Position numbers and translations under genes: made by a program | DNA from: Reinekea sp. G2M2-21 | GTDB lineage: Bacteria; Pseudomonadota; Gammaproteobacteria; Pseudomonadales; Natronospirillaceae | NCBI RefSeq assembly: GCF_015687175.1 | Contig: NZ_JADPQG010000001.1 | Span: forward strand, 310,001 to 374,000 | Direction: 5' to 3' | Length of the DNA: 64,000 nt | Notes under the pieces: generated by a model | Told to the model about the DNA's origin: nothing | Database searches by the model: none | Seen by the model: the letters and a program-made list of their open reading frames with translations, nothing else | In this document: in pieces, positions 36,620-45,563 of the stretch | Numbering within the stretch: position 1 is the first letter of the stretch | Layout: each line of letters starts with the position of its first letter

Positions 36620-37732
36620 ATGATGAGAGTTGGTTCGTTTTTGTCGGTTCTGTTGGGGTCATGTCTGAGTGCGATGGCATCTGTGTCAATGGCCGATACC
36701 TCACCCAGAATTATTGGCGGACACGCCGCCAGTGTTGGTGAGCATGAATATTTTGCATCCTTGTTGATTGCCTATAACTGGGACTCTGGTGAGACGTCAC
36801 TGACACCTCAGCAGTCTACCCGATACAGTTGGAACAGTTTTTGTGGTGGCAGTTACATCGGAAATAAAACCGTGATTACGGCTGCACACTGTATTAAAGA
36901 TCTGCCCAGTAGCGGCACACTGCATTTGTTGGTGGGAAATTATTCAGATACGGGCATGCAATGGGAATATTGCGCGGACGAAGGTGCGGCCGTGTATAGC
37001 TGCCAGGGCAGAAATACAGCTAATGAAGAGTTAACCGGTTTTCACCCGACGGGGTGGACGATGTATACCGGGAATGAAGCTGAAATCATCGAAGTATCAA
37101 TGTCGGATATCATTATTCACCAACAATACAGCACCAATACCCTGATTAATGACATAGCCATCATTCCATTGCCTCAGCTCATTAATAATCCAGCGTTAAC
37201 CCTGCCTACTTCAGACCTGTTCAAGACATTGGCGTCTTCGACAGACACCGGAAATGTGCAGGTCATTGGCCACGGCGATACGATATCGGACAACGACAGC
37301 AAAACATTTCAAGCCAGTGCGCAGTTGCTGGAAGTAGATGTTACCGCGCGCACCAACACAGAATGCCGAGCTTTTTTTGGTAGCCAATATATCGAGGGTC
37401 ACATGATTTGCGCGGGAGATTCCGGTTTGGATTCCTGCCAGGGCGACAGTGGCGGCCCATTGATTGAGCCAGATTCCGATACGTTGTTGGGTGTGGTCAG
37501 TTGGGGCCCCGACGTATGTGGGGCTTCCGGCACTTCATACGGGGTTTACGCCAATGTATTTACTCATGTGGAATGGATCGAATCGGGCGGACTAGCCGGG
37601 TTTTCCGGCGGGATGGTATCAGTAAACGAAAACGGCGATACGATTCGCATGGGTAATTCTGTTGCAGGCAGTTTGGGTGTTGGTGTTTTGCTGGTGAGTG
37701 GTCTGCTGTTGTGGCGCAGGAGATCGTGGTGA
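36620..37732 (+). CDS. Secreted trypsin-like serine protease with GlyGly-CTERM-like tail
   Basis: This 370-residue S1-family protease has a signal peptide (about 1-25), the mature start RIIGGHAASVGEHEYFASL with an activation-type IIGG, and the triad His in TAAHC near residue 90, Asp in LINDIAI near 177 and Ser in CQGDSGGP near 276. The C-terminus (AGSLGVGVLLVSGLL, then Trp-Arg-Arg-Arg) is a small Gly/Ser-rich turn, a hydrophobic helix and a basic end, as in GlyGly-CTERM proteins that are processed by rhombosortase and exported by type II secretion. Neither system is in this window. The stop overlaps the next gene. Confidence 0.85.
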   Translation: MMRVGSFLSVLLGSCLSAMASVSMADTSPRIIGGHAASVGEHEYFASLLIAYNWDSGETSLTPQQSTRYSWNSFCGGSYIGNKTVITAAHCIKDLPSSGTLHLLVGNYSDTGMQWEYCADEGAAVYSCQGRNTANEELTGFHPTGWTMYTGNEAEIIEVSMSDIIIHQQYSTNTLINDIAIIPLPQLINNPALTLPTSDLFKTLASSTDTGNVQVIGHGDTISDNDSKTFQASAQLLEVDVTARTNTECRAFFGSQYIEGHMICAGDSGLDSCQGDSGGPLIEPDSDTLLGVVSWGPDVCGASGTSYGVYANVFTHVEWIESGGLAGFSGGMVSVNENGDTIRMGNSVAGSLGVGVLLVSGLLLWRRRSW

Positions 37733-38064
37733 AATTGGTTATCCCTGCTGCGCTATTAATTGCCGTGACCGCGTTGGGTGGCTGTGCAAATTTAAACTCA
37801 AAGAGTGGCCGAGAAAACGTGTTGTTTAATCCCGTCATTCAAGGGCAGCAGCTCGATGTGTCGGTCATGTCCAATGGCTGTACCGAGCCTGAACATTTCT
37901 ATCTGAAAGTATCTGGCGATTTTGTCGAGCTGCGTCGGACCCAACCGGATCAGTGTCGGGCGGCACCGCATCTAGTTCGTCTGTCGTTTACGTACCCCTT
38001 TGAACAAGGTGTATATCAGATCAAGAACGATATTCGTTATTCGAGCCGTGTCGAAAAACGTTGA
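37729..38064 (+). CDS. Small lipoprotein coupled to the protease gene
   Basis: This 111-residue protein has a lipoprotein signal peptide (MKLVIPAALLIAVTALGGC) with the lipobox LGGC. The mature part contains two further cysteines (in SNGCTEP and PDQCRAA) that may form a disulfide. GTG at 37729 is chosen because AGGAG at 37718-37722 is 6 nt upstream; GTGs at 37711 and 37726 are also in frame. It overlaps the protease stop codon. The mature sequence (beta-rich, CTEPEHFYLKV and FVELRRTQPDQC) could be a small inhibitor-like fold, but this is speculation. Confidence 0.7.
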   Translation: MKLVIPAALLIAVTALGGCANLNSKSGRENVLFNPVIQGQQLDVSVMSNGCTEPEHFYLKVSGDFVELRRTQPDQCRAAPHLVRLSFTYPFEQGVYQIKNDIRYSSRVEKR

Positions 38065-38074
38065 TCACGACGCG

Positions 38075-38578
38075 TCAAATATGTAAGTGCCTCAGGTCGG
38101 CATGGGTGTCACTATAGCGCCAGTATTGATCGAAATCTTCGTTGAAATTTTTAACGCTGTGCTTGTCGTCGAAGTGACAGAATCCCACAAAATCCTGCAA
38201 GGATTGCCGAACGACTATACCGCCTCGATCTACCAAAATCATGGTTTGCTTTATCGGTTGTTTTTCCTGCATTTCCTGCTGAATGACGCGAGCTTCGAAG
38301 CGCGACAGTTTGCGGATCAACGGGATGAGAGGGTGCCCCGTGCGAATAGCCAGCGTCGGGTCCGTTACCAACAACCGTACCGATACACGACGGTTTCGAA
38401 CAATGGCTTTCTTAAGGCTGTTGACCAGGTCTTCATGACCTAACCAGGGGCGTTCCATATCGGTAGTCAGGATATTGATGGTGCGTAGCGCCGGGTTGAT
38501 CAGTTCTGTGCTGTATTGGACAAAGTCCTCAACGGTTTCTAGGCGGACAACCCCCGTATCGGAGTTTGGTTCTGTCAT
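38075..38578 (-). CDS. Hypothetical protein with PLD-like fold features (DUF7931-like)
   Basis: This 167-residue cytosolic protein overlaps the start of rsgA's stop region by 4 nt, so it is translated from the same message. The pattern RTINILTTDMERPWLGHEDL, RVSVRLLVTDPTLAIRTGHPLI and TMILVDRGGIVVRQS resembles a phospholipase D-like fold lacking the HKD catalytic motif. Similar short proteins sit next to rsgA or orn in other gammaproteobacteria. I assign the family tentatively and no function. Confidence 0.6.
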   Translation of the reverse strand: MTEPNSDTGVVRLETVEDFVQYSTELINPALRTINILTTDMERPWLGHEDLVNSLKKAIVRNRRVSVRLLVTDPTLAIRTGHPLIPLIRKLSRFEARVIQQEMQEKQPIKQTMILVDRGGIVVRQSLQDFVGFCHFDDKHSVKNFNEDFDQYWRYSDTHADLRHLHI

Positions 38579-39600
38579 GATTCACCTCTCATGGTTACTT
38601 CGTCGACGGAATCCCGAATCGCCAGATAGCTGTCTAACCGGCGCTTCAAAATAAATTGATCATCGAGCGCTTTTTTTACCGCACAGGTGGGTTCGTGAGT
38701 GTGGCTGCAATCGTTGAACTTGCACAGCCCGGCAAAGTGATCAATTTCCGGGAACCCTTTGGCGAGATCGGCTTCTGAAGTATGCCAAAGACCGTATTCA
38801 CGTATGCCTGGGCTGTCAATGAGCTGCCCACCACTAGGTATGTGGTATAGCCTGGCGGTCGTTGTGGTGTGGCGGCCTTTCCCGGTTGCTGCAGAAATAT
38901 CGCCAACCCTGATTTCCTCCGCCGGGAGCAGTTTCTGAATGATGGACGATTTGCTAACGCCGGATTGCCCCACAAACACGGAGTTGCCGGTGGCAACTAG
39001 TTGTTGAATGACTTTAAAACCCTGTTCGTCTTTCGCTGAGGCAATCACCACCTCGTAGCCCAATTGCTCATATTCGGCTATTTCGTCGCGCATGCCTGGC
39101 GCTTGATCAATCAGGTCAATTTTATTCAGCAAGATGACAGGTTTGATATCGTCGTGCGCGGTTGCTACCAAATAGCGGTCAATTAGATTGACCGGCGTTC
39201 GAGGGGAGGGGCAGGCAACTATGATAATACGGTCGACGTTCGCCGCGACCGGACGCAAGGTGCCGCGCACATCAGGCCGGGTCAATATTGAGCGGCGGTC
39301 CTGTACCGCACTGATGACACCGCTGCCTTGATCATCTGCTTGCCAGAGTACCTGATCACCGGTGACTAGGGCCGGCAAGTTACTGCGCACGTGGCATCGG
39401 GTGATTTGACCATTGGCGCCTTCAACATCAATGGTGGCACCGAAATGCGCGATCACCAAACCCGCTTGAGCCTCGGATAATGCGCCTTGGTTAATTTTTT
39501 CTTCAATGACCCTGTCTTTCTTTTGTGCACGAGCAAGCCGTTCCTGCTGGATTCGGTCGATTCGGAATTGTTGTTGTTTGCTTAGTTTTCGTTTGCTCAT
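38575..39600 (-). CDS. rsgA: Small ribosomal subunit biogenesis GTPase RsgA
   Basis: RsgA is a circularly permuted GTPase that assists late maturation of the 30S subunit. The 341-residue protein has an OB-fold domain (about 50-115), the permuted G motifs LLNKIDL (G4), SAKD (G5), GQSGVSKSSI (G1, about 211-220) and IDSPGIREYGL (G3), and a C-terminal zinc domain (CKFNDCSHTHEPTC). The P-loop has Ser216 where the family usually has Gly (GQSGVGKS); AGC differs from GGC by one base. It is divergent from orn, as in many gammaproteobacteria. Confidence 0.95.
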   Translation of the reverse strand: MSKRKLSKQQQFRIDRIQQERLARAQKKDRVIEEKINQGALSEAQAGLVIAHFGATIDVEGANGQITRCHVRSNLPALVTGDQVLWQADDQGSGVISAVQDRRSILTRPDVRGTLRPVAANVDRIIIVACPSPRTPVNLIDRYLVATAHDDIKPVILLNKIDLIDQAPGMRDEIAEYEQLGYEVVIASAKDEQGFKVIQQLVATGNSVFVGQSGVSKSSIIQKLLPAEEIRVGDISAATGKGRHTTTTARLYHIPSGGQLIDSPGIREYGLWHTSEADLAKGFPEIDHFAGLCKFNDCSHTHEPTCAVKKALDDQFILKRRLDSYLAIRDSVDEVTMRGES

Positions 39601-39670
39601 GCGCGTTTAATGGCATTCAGTTATACTTCGCAGCAAAGTGTAACCTCTCTGCGTATAAAGGTTGAGTCTG

Positions 39671-40213
39671 ATGGATAAAAAATCCAATCTAATCTGGATT
39701 GATTTGGAAATGTCCGGTTTAAAACCGGAAACTGACCACATTCTGGAAATTGCGACGCTGGTCACCGATAAAGACCTCAATATTCTGGCCGAAGGTCCTT
39801 CATTGATTATTCATCAGTCTGATTCTGTTTTGGATGCCATGGATGAATGGTGTACGACTCATCATGGTGCCAGCGGCCTAACCGAAAAGGTTCGGCAAAG
39901 TCGCATCTCGGTTGCTGAAGCGGAACAGCAGACATTGGCTTTTGTGAAACAATGGGTGGAAGCCGGGGTATCGCCACTGTGCGGTAACTCAATCTGGCAG
40001 GATCGTCGCTTCCTGATAAAGTACATGCCGGCACTGGATGCTTTTTGTCACTATCGTAATATTGATGTCAGTACCTTGAAGGAGCTCGCTGCACGTTGGC
40101 GGCCGGAAATATTGTCCGGTATCAATAAGAAGGGCAGTCATCGAGCATTAGATGATATTATTGAATCAATTCAGGAGTTAGCCTATTACCGGGCTCACTT
40201 CATACAATTATAG
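39671..40213 (+). CDS. orn: Oligoribonuclease
   Basis: Orn is the essential DEDDh exonuclease that degrades RNA dinucleotides, including pGpG from c-di-GMP breakdown. The 180-residue protein shows the first Asp-Glu in WIDLEMSGL, and the later catalytic HRALDDI motif near residue 157. ATG at 39671 with AAAGG 9 nt upstream is preferred over the in-frame TTG at 39662. It is divergent from rsgA. Confidence 0.97.
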   Translation: MDKKSNLIWIDLEMSGLKPETDHILEIATLVTDKDLNILAEGPSLIIHQSDSVLDAMDEWCTTHHGASGLTEKVRQSRISVAEAEQQTLAFVKQWVEAGVSPLCGNSIWQDRRFLIKYMPALDAFCHYRNIDVSTLKELAARWRPEILSGINKKGSHRALDDIIESIQELAYYRAHFIQL

Positions 40214-40287
40214 TTAACGCTTCAAAGGACTGTTTCAGGTTAAGGGTTCAACCACAATGTTGTTTTATGTGGAGATAGGCATCTTTA

Positions 40288-42153
40288 ATGGTCCGCCAAT
40301 TCGTTTTAAGTATATCCATTCTAATTGCCATCAATGGTGCTTTCGCTGGACCAGCCAGCGTTAGCGTGCCAAATTGGTTTTTTCTCGAAAACCGCCTGTA
40401 CGAAGAGCCGCAGGTTGTTTTGCAAGAATTATTGGCCATCGACATTGCCACCTGGTCCGACAAACAAAAGGTCTATTATTTTGATCTCTTAGCCAGTTCC
40501 TATCTGGTGTTATCTGACTATGAGTTGGCAGAGGACGCCTTGAGCCAAGGGCTGGCGCTGAAAGAACGGGCCGAGCCTTATACGCTGGTGAACATGCTAA
40601 CGTTAAAGGGGTACTTCAAAGAACTGTCCGGCGACCTGGCCGCGTCCAAGGCTGACTATCACACCGCATTGCGCCTGGCAGAGCAGTCCGGTTCTTATGA
40701 TGCCATGATGGTGGCGTTAAATTATCTCATCGGCTTCTACTCGTTTACCACCGATCAATACGATATAGCACTGGAATATGTTGAGCGGGGCAGTGGCATC
40801 GCGAAGTCGGTAACCCGTCAGTTCCTGGTTGGCGATCTTTATAATGCCTATGGCGGTATTCAAAGCTACCTTGGTGACAGTGAAACGGCTCTGGAGCAAT
40901 ATACGATTGCGGAATCCATTTATCGCAAGCTGAATAACAACGTCAGTTTGTCTGACATGCTCTACAATCGCGCCCTCACACTGGAAGAATCCGAAGACTA
41001 TATTGCGGCACTGCGAACCTATCAGGCGTTCATCGATCAAGCTCAGAAGTGGGGCGACCCCACAGCTCAGTTTTTCGGCAATATGGGTATTGCCAACTGT
41101 TATAGTTATCTGGAGCGGTTTGACCAAGCCTATACCTCCATGCAGTTGGCTCAGGAAGCTTTACCCTATATCGCAGATGCTGTGTATCAATTTGATTTCT
41201 GGACCAGTGTGGTTTACATCGCCGCCGACGTCGAGGACTTTGCATGGGCCAGTTTGGCGATCGCCGAAGCAGAACGATTACTTAAACAGTTGTCAGATGA
41301 AGAGCAGAGCTGGTATCTGGCTCAGGTATTAAACACTCAGAAATACGTCGCTAAAACGCAGCAGGATTTTGAAGCCGCGTTTGAATATTCGGAAGAATTG
41401 CGCCGGCTTCAGCTCGATTTGCAGGCAGAAGAGCAGGAAGAAATCCTGTCGGAAATGCGCATCAATTCCGAGAATGCGATGTACAAATCCGAAACTGATC
41501 GTCTGTCGGCCGAAAACCGCAAACAGCAGGAGATCATCGCGGCAAACAATCAGTTGCAACAGATTTTAATCGCGTTGAGCGTCATGTTGGTGGTATCGGT
41601 CATGATTTTGGGGGTTACATTGCGTCGTAAGATTCGCCAGATGCGCATATTGCAGCAGTATTCTGCGATTAGTGAGTCGGTGAAAACGTCTGGGCAACGG
41701 ATCATGGAAAATGTCGCGGGTTTAATGTTCGATCAGTCTGAGCGACGTAAATCACCGTTGTCGGTTGTCGTGTTTGATTTCGGTAATATGTCCGATGTTC
41801 GTGAGCAGTTTGGGCAAGTCGCGGTTGATGAAGCCAACAGCTGGATAAAAGAAACATTAGGTGCCGAGCTGCGTGAAGAAGACAAAAGCGGTCAGATCAG
41901 CTTTGGCCGCTATATGATGCTTTTGCCTGGTGCGGATGCTAAGTTAGCCCGCAAACAGGCTGAACGGTTGATCGCTTTTTTTAAAGAGAATACCGTGCCC
42001 GGCTTTCCAACTTTGTATTTAGACGTGTCGGTCGGTATTTCAGAACGCTCTCGCTATGACCGTAACCCGAATGTCTTAACACACCGCGCTGCCACCGCCG
42101 TCGATATCGCTCGCAATCATGGAAATTTCACCGTGAAAATCCTCGCGGTCTGA
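40288..42153 (+). CDS. TPR-repeat membrane protein with a degenerate GGDEF-like domain
   Basis: This 621-residue protein has a signal peptide (about 1-22), a periplasmic region of TPR-like helices (about 30-380; for example YFDLLASSYLVLSDYELAED), a coiled-coil (about 380-425), one transmembrane helix (LIALSVMLVVSVMILGVTL, about 428-447) and a cytoplasmic C-terminus resembling GGDEF (about 485-618). The signature GGDEF is replaced by SFGRY in GQISFGRYMML, so diguanylate cyclase activity is unlikely. The layout resembles membrane sensors linked to c-di-GMP. It lies 75 nt after orn. Confidence 0.75.
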   Translation: MVRQFVLSISILIAINGAFAGPASVSVPNWFFLENRLYEEPQVVLQELLAIDIATWSDKQKVYYFDLLASSYLVLSDYELAEDALSQGLALKERAEPYTLVNMLTLKGYFKELSGDLAASKADYHTALRLAEQSGSYDAMMVALNYLIGFYSFTTDQYDIALEYVERGSGIAKSVTRQFLVGDLYNAYGGIQSYLGDSETALEQYTIAESIYRKLNNNVSLSDMLYNRALTLEESEDYIAALRTYQAFIDQAQKWGDPTAQFFGNMGIANCYSYLERFDQAYTSMQLAQEALPYIADAVYQFDFWTSVVYIAADVEDFAWASLAIAEAERLLKQLSDEEQSWYLAQVLNTQKYVAKTQQDFEAAFEYSEELRRLQLDLQAEEQEEILSEMRINSENAMYKSETDRLSAENRKQQEIIAANNQLQQILIALSVMLVVSVMILGVTLRRKIRQMRILQQYSAISESVKTSGQRIMENVAGLMFDQSERRKSPLSVVVFDFGNMSDVREQFGQVAVDEANSWIKETLGAELREEDKSGQISFGRYMMLLPGADAKLARKQAERLIAFFKENTVPGFPTLYLDVSVGISERSRYDRNPNVLTHRAATAVDIARNHGNFTVKILAV

Positions 42154-42166
42154 TGCGCTTGTTGAA

Positions 42167-43051
42167 TTACACTTGGCTGTACAAGCGGCCAATATGGTTT
42201 TGAAAATGCTCCAGGAATAACCTTGTTTTCAATGGCAGTTGGCGGCTCTTGTAGATTACGCTTAATTGATCGGCCACCGGTTTTTCTTCGAATTTCAGCG
42301 CAATTAGAGCACCCCGTCGAACATAAGGCTCTGCCAAATACAGCGGCAGCCTAACGACGCCTAGTCCACGGATGGCTGCTTGCATACGCATATCCGGACT
42401 GTTCAGTGTGAGCCGTCCATTCACCGGGATGGCGTGTACCTGGCTCCCTTCCCGAAACAGCCATTCGTGCTCATTGGTCTGCAAAATGCAGGCGCATTGG
42501 CTTAGGGCTTTGAGTGATTTTGGAGCTTTGGCTTTGCAATGGCTGGCGATGTAAATGTCGTTGGGAATACTCATTAAAGACCGCGCGATCCAGTCACTCG
42601 GTGGGAGTTGCTGTTGGTGTAGCAAAAACTGCAGGTCATAGGCGACATCGAAAGCCGGTAGAGAACCAAAGTATTGTGTGCCACACAATGATATCTGCGG
42701 CCAGCTTTGGACGAACTCAGCAATTAAGTCGGCCATTTGGGATGAGAACAGTTCTTGAGGCCAAAGCAGGGTGAGGTTGCCCTTGGGCTGTCTTTGGTAG
42801 GCACCAATGCTGGTCTGAATTTCACTGAGTTCTTCAACCAGCGATTGTGCTTGGGTGAACAGCTCGCGCCCTGCTTCGGTCAGGTTCAACTGCCGGGTTG
42901 TTCGTTCAATCAACTTTACGCCGAGTTGATCTTCAAACTCAGAAAGCTGTCGAGACAAGGTCGATTTTGGTCTGCCCAAGACTTGGGCCGCTCGGGTAAT
43001 GGAGCCTTGTTTAATGGTTTCAATGAATACCGCTACACCGTTCAGATCCAT
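42167..43051 (-). CDS. LysR-family transcriptional regulator
   Basis: This 294-residue protein has the N-terminal winged HTH (MDLNGVAVFIETIKQGSITR, RAAQVLGRPKSTLSRQLSEF) and a C-terminal LysR substrate-binding domain. It is divergent from the thioredoxin gene across a 110-bp gap. Regulators of this type often control the divergent gene, but no specific ligand is evident. Confidence 0.93.
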   Translation of the reverse strand: MDLNGVAVFIETIKQGSITRAAQVLGRPKSTLSRQLSEFEDQLGVKLIERTTRQLNLTEAGRELFTQAQSLVEELSEIQTSIGAYQRQPKGNLTLLWPQELFSSQMADLIAEFVQSWPQISLCGTQYFGSLPAFDVAYDLQFLLHQQQLPPSDWIARSLMSIPNDIYIASHCKAKAPKSLKALSQCACILQTNEHEWLFREGSQVHAIPVNGRLTLNSPDMRMQAAIRGLGVVRLPLYLAEPYVRRGALIALKFEEKPVADQLSVIYKSRQLPLKTRLFLEHFQNHIGRLYSQV

Positions 43052-43161
43052 CAGATCCCTATTTATTGTTTCGATAATGGAACAGTCTAGTCAAAAATTA
43101 CGGCCTAGTCTCGTATTTGGTAAGTATTTAATCTATACCGCACACAAGTGAGGAGAATGAC

Positions 43162-43485
43162 ATGAGTTTAGCAATTTTGAACGCGGCGGAATTTAAAGAT
43201 CAGGTGGAGACAAACGCGGGTCTGACCTTAGTGGATTTCTACGCAGATTGGTGTGGGCCGTGCAAAATGATTGCACCGGTTTTAGAACAGCTGGCTGACG
43301 ACTATGCCGGCAAAGTGAACATTGTGAAGCTAGATGCTGACGCCCACCCTGAAGTGCTTCAGAAGTATGGGGTGCGTGGGTTGCCTACGCTGATGATCTT
43401 TGAAAATGGCTTACCGAAAGCGACGGCTGTAGGTGCACAACCGGCCAGTGCACTGAAATCGTTTATCGAGCACAATGTCGCATAA
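43162..43485 (+). CDS. trxA: Thioredoxin
   Basis: Thioredoxin reduces protein disulfides and is recharged by TrxB (7544). The 107-residue protein carries the active site DWCGPCKM near residue 30, the cis-Pro in RGLPTLMIF, and the buried Asp in VDFYADWC. GAGGAG lies 7-12 nt before the ATG. It may be one of several thioredoxins in the genome. Confidence 0.93.
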   Translation: MSLAILNAAEFKDQVETNAGLTLVDFYADWCGPCKMIAPVLEQLADDYAGKVNIVKLDADAHPEVLQKYGVRGLPTLMIFENGLPKATAVGAQPASALKSFIEHNVA

Positions 43486-43496
43486 ACGGACATATC

Positions 43497-43525
43497 GCCT
43501 GGCGCTATCTTTTAGCAGCCAGGCG
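43497..43525. terminator. Hairpin at the convergent ends of trxA and the thiamine-binding-type gene
   Basis: CGCCTGGC (43497-43504) and GCCAGGCG (43518-43525) pair perfectly, with an inner GCTA/TAGC. It overlaps the end of the minus-strand gene. There is no strong T run, so function as a terminator is tentative. Confidence 0.45.
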
Positions 43526-43813
43526 GTCTTCAACCGCTCGAATTTTGTCACCGATGGTCTGGTCTTTGTCGGTTCGGGTGCCAACCTTGATGGTCGACGA
43601 AATCCGCACAATTCCAGAGTCATGTAATTGCGAATGGCAGGCTTTGATGGCCGCAAAAACTTCATCCCACTCCCCGTAAAGATTCGTGCCGTAGCCATGC
43701 AACTGAATGACAATGTCAAACTGTTTCAAGACCTCGTGACACTGGGCAATTTCATCTGCAACGGAAACTTGTCCGTTAAACGGAATCACGCATAGATCAG
43801 CCATGCATTTCAT
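43505..43813 (-). CDS. Thiamine-binding-type protein (MTH1187/YkoF, UPF0045 family)
   Basis: This 102-residue protein matches the small MTH1187/UPF0045 family, ferredoxin-like proteins some of which bind thiamine or hydroxymethylpyrimidine. Features are [11 protein letters not shown], a long helix, [20 protein letters not shown], and a C-terminal [20 protein letters not shown]. Its ATG overlaps the rnt stop by 4 nt; a GAGG is present 7 nt upstream. Thiamine genes are not nearby. Family call is good; ligand is inferred. Confidence 0.8.
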   Translation of the reverse strand: MKCMADLCVIPFNGQVSVADEIAQCHEVLKQFDIVIQLHGYGTNLYGEWDEVFAAIKACHSQLHDSGIVRISSTIKVGTRTDKDQTIGDKIRAVEDRLAAKR

Positions 43814-44484
43814 AGGATATCCTCTGTGTCGTCACCGAATTCGTCGATTGCCGCCAACATAGGCCAGCCACCCAGCGCTTTCCACTGATTGACCATTTTA
43901 CAGAACAGATCCGCTGTCTTACGGGTGTCGTATTCAGCGTTATGGGCTTCTTTGTCGGAAAATTCGATTCCGGCGCTGACGCAGGCCTTCTTCAGGACTG
44001 TTTGGCCATAGACCAGCGCTGCCAGCGCAGAGGTGTCAAAGGTAGAAAACGGATGGAAAGGGTTTCGTTTATTACCCGTCCTTTCCACGGCCGCCATCAA
44101 GAAGTTGTGATCGAATGTCGCGTTGTGCCCAACCAGAATGGACCGTTTACAGCCCGCTTTTTTTTGCCCGGCGCGGATGAATCGAAACATGTCTTTCAGA
44201 GCGTCGTTTTCATCAACAGCGCCCCGCAGCGGATTGAACGGATCTATACCGGTAAAATCCAGGGCCGCTTTTTCCAAGTTGGCTCCGGTAAAGGGTTCAA
44301 TGTTAAAAAAGACGCATTCATCGGGTATAAGCCAGCCTTCATCATCCATCTTTAGTGTCATTGCGGCGATTTCCAACAACGCATCGGTTTTCGCGTTGAA
44401 GCCAGCGGTTTCGACGTCGATAACCACGGGGTAATAGCCGCGAAAACGTTCGGATAACAGGTTGTGTGTCGGGGTGTCAGTCAC
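43810..44484 (-). CDS. rnt: Ribonuclease T
   Basis: RNase T is a DEDDh 3'-exonuclease that trims tRNA CCA ends and other stable RNA 3' termini. The 224-residue protein has [19 protein letters not shown] with the first catalytic acids, [10 protein letters not shown] near residue 130, and the C-terminal [17 protein letters not shown] at 44484 is chosen because GGAG lies 5 nt upstream and the protein then matches the E. coli start; an ATG at 44526 is also in frame. rnt-motY is a known arrangement in Vibrio. Confidence 0.95.
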   Translation of the reverse strand: MTDTPTHNLLSERFRGYYPVVIDVETAGFNAKTDALLEIAAMTLKMDDEGWLIPDECVFFNIEPFTGANLEKAALDFTGIDPFNPLRGAVDENDALKDMFRFIRAGQKKAGCKRSILVGHNATFDHNFLMAAVERTGNKRNPFHPFSTFDTSALAALVYGQTVLKKACVSAGIEFSDKEAHNAEYDTRKTADLFCKMVNQWKALGGWPMLAAIDEFGDDTEDIL

Positions 44485-44580
44485 AAGATCTCCGGCAGGC
44501 TTGGTAAGGTATGAAGGAGCGACCATGGTAATGATTTAAACCGGTGCTGCAAGTTTTAAGCCTTTACCCTTGTTCATACA

Positions 44581-44596
44581 TGGCCCGTCCTTTGCT
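44581..44596 (+). promoter_or_regulatory. Sigma-54-type promoter of motY
   Basis: TGGCCCGTCCTTTGCT matches the -24/-12 consensus TGGCACGN4TTGCW at all positions except one (C for A). The expected start near 44608 leaves about 32 nt to the motY ATG at 44640. Sigma-54 controls flagellar genes in many polar flagellates. Confidence 0.7.
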
Positions 44597-44639
44597 CTGT
44601 TTTAGTGAAACTGAGTAAACAACGAATAAGCGGTAGATT

Positions 44640-45563
44640 ATGTCCTTTAAGAGGCAGATATTTTCCCTGATAGGGGGCGCGATGTTGGTATCGATCCTTC
44701 TTCCAGCGCGTGCAGCCACCTTTGGTACCGGTTTAACGGACACTGAATGGCGCATGGACGCTTCCATATATTTCTGCCGTTTTTATCAGCCTATTCCACA
44801 ATATGGCCTGGCGGTGTTTTTTCATGAAGCCGGAAAAACGTTGGAATTTTATCTGGAATCGACACGGAACCTGATGGCGGAAGGTCAGGCTGCGCTTACT
44901 GTGCAAGCACCTCCGTGGCGTTCGAGCGCGATCACGACAGAGCTTGGTTATGTCACGGTCAAAGACCGGCAAGTTCCCATCCGGATTGAAACCGCTCGTG
45001 CTGGGCGCATGATGGATGAACTGGGCTCGGGTATGGCGCCAACCCTGACCCGCAAAGCAAAATTCGGCGATGACCGTATCGCGGTGCAGATATCTCCGGT
45101 CAATTTTAAACAGTATTACAACCTATATTTGGCCTGTCAGGCGGGCTTATTGCCGGTTAATTTTAGCCAGATTGAACAGTCCACAATCAGCTTTGCCGGC
45201 GGCGGTGATGATACCCTCGACAACCGGGCGAAAGCGCAATTGGACGACATCGTGACTTATCTGAAAGCAGACAATCTGATCAGCGCGATTTACATTGATG
45301 GTCACAGCGACAGTGTCGGTAATCGTTATGACAATCGCCGTTTAAGCGAGCGGCGCGCCTATCGGGTCACTGACTACCTGGTCAATGCCGGTATCGACGC
45401 GGCGATGATTTTGACCCGATATCATGGTGAGCGGTATCCCATTGCCAGCAACGATACAGCGGCTGGCCGAGCCAAAAACCGACGGGTAACACTGCAGTTC
45501 GATAGAATCGAGGACGACCCGAATGACCCGCTCAAAGATTTACCAAATTTTGAGGCCAAATAG
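44640..45563 (+). CDS. motY: Sodium-driven flagellar motor protein MotY
   Basis: MotY (307 residues) forms the T ring of Na+-driven polar flagella in Vibrio and supports the stator. It has a signal peptide (about 1-25), an N-terminal domain (about 28-170: FGTGLTDTEWRMDASIYFCR, YGLAVFFHEAGKTLEFYLES), and a C-terminal OmpA-like peptidoglycan-binding domain with YIDGHSDSVGNRYDNRRLSE near residue 220. Together with the sigma-54 promoter this points to a polar flagellum. motX and the stator genes are not in the window. Confidence 0.92.
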   Translation: MSFKRQIFSLIGGAMLVSILLPARAATFGTGLTDTEWRMDASIYFCRFYQPIPQYGLAVFFHEAGKTLEFYLESTRNLMAEGQAALTVQAPPWRSSAITTELGYVTVKDRQVPIRIETARAGRMMDELGSGMAPTLTRKAKFGDDRIAVQISPVNFKQYYNLYLACQAGLLPVNFSQIEQSTISFAGGGDDTLDNRAKAQLDDIVTYLKADNLISAIYIDGHSDSVGNRYDNRRLSERRAYRVTDYLVNAGIDAAMILTRYHGERYPIASNDTAAGRAKNRRVTLQFDRIEDDPNDPLKDLPNFEAK

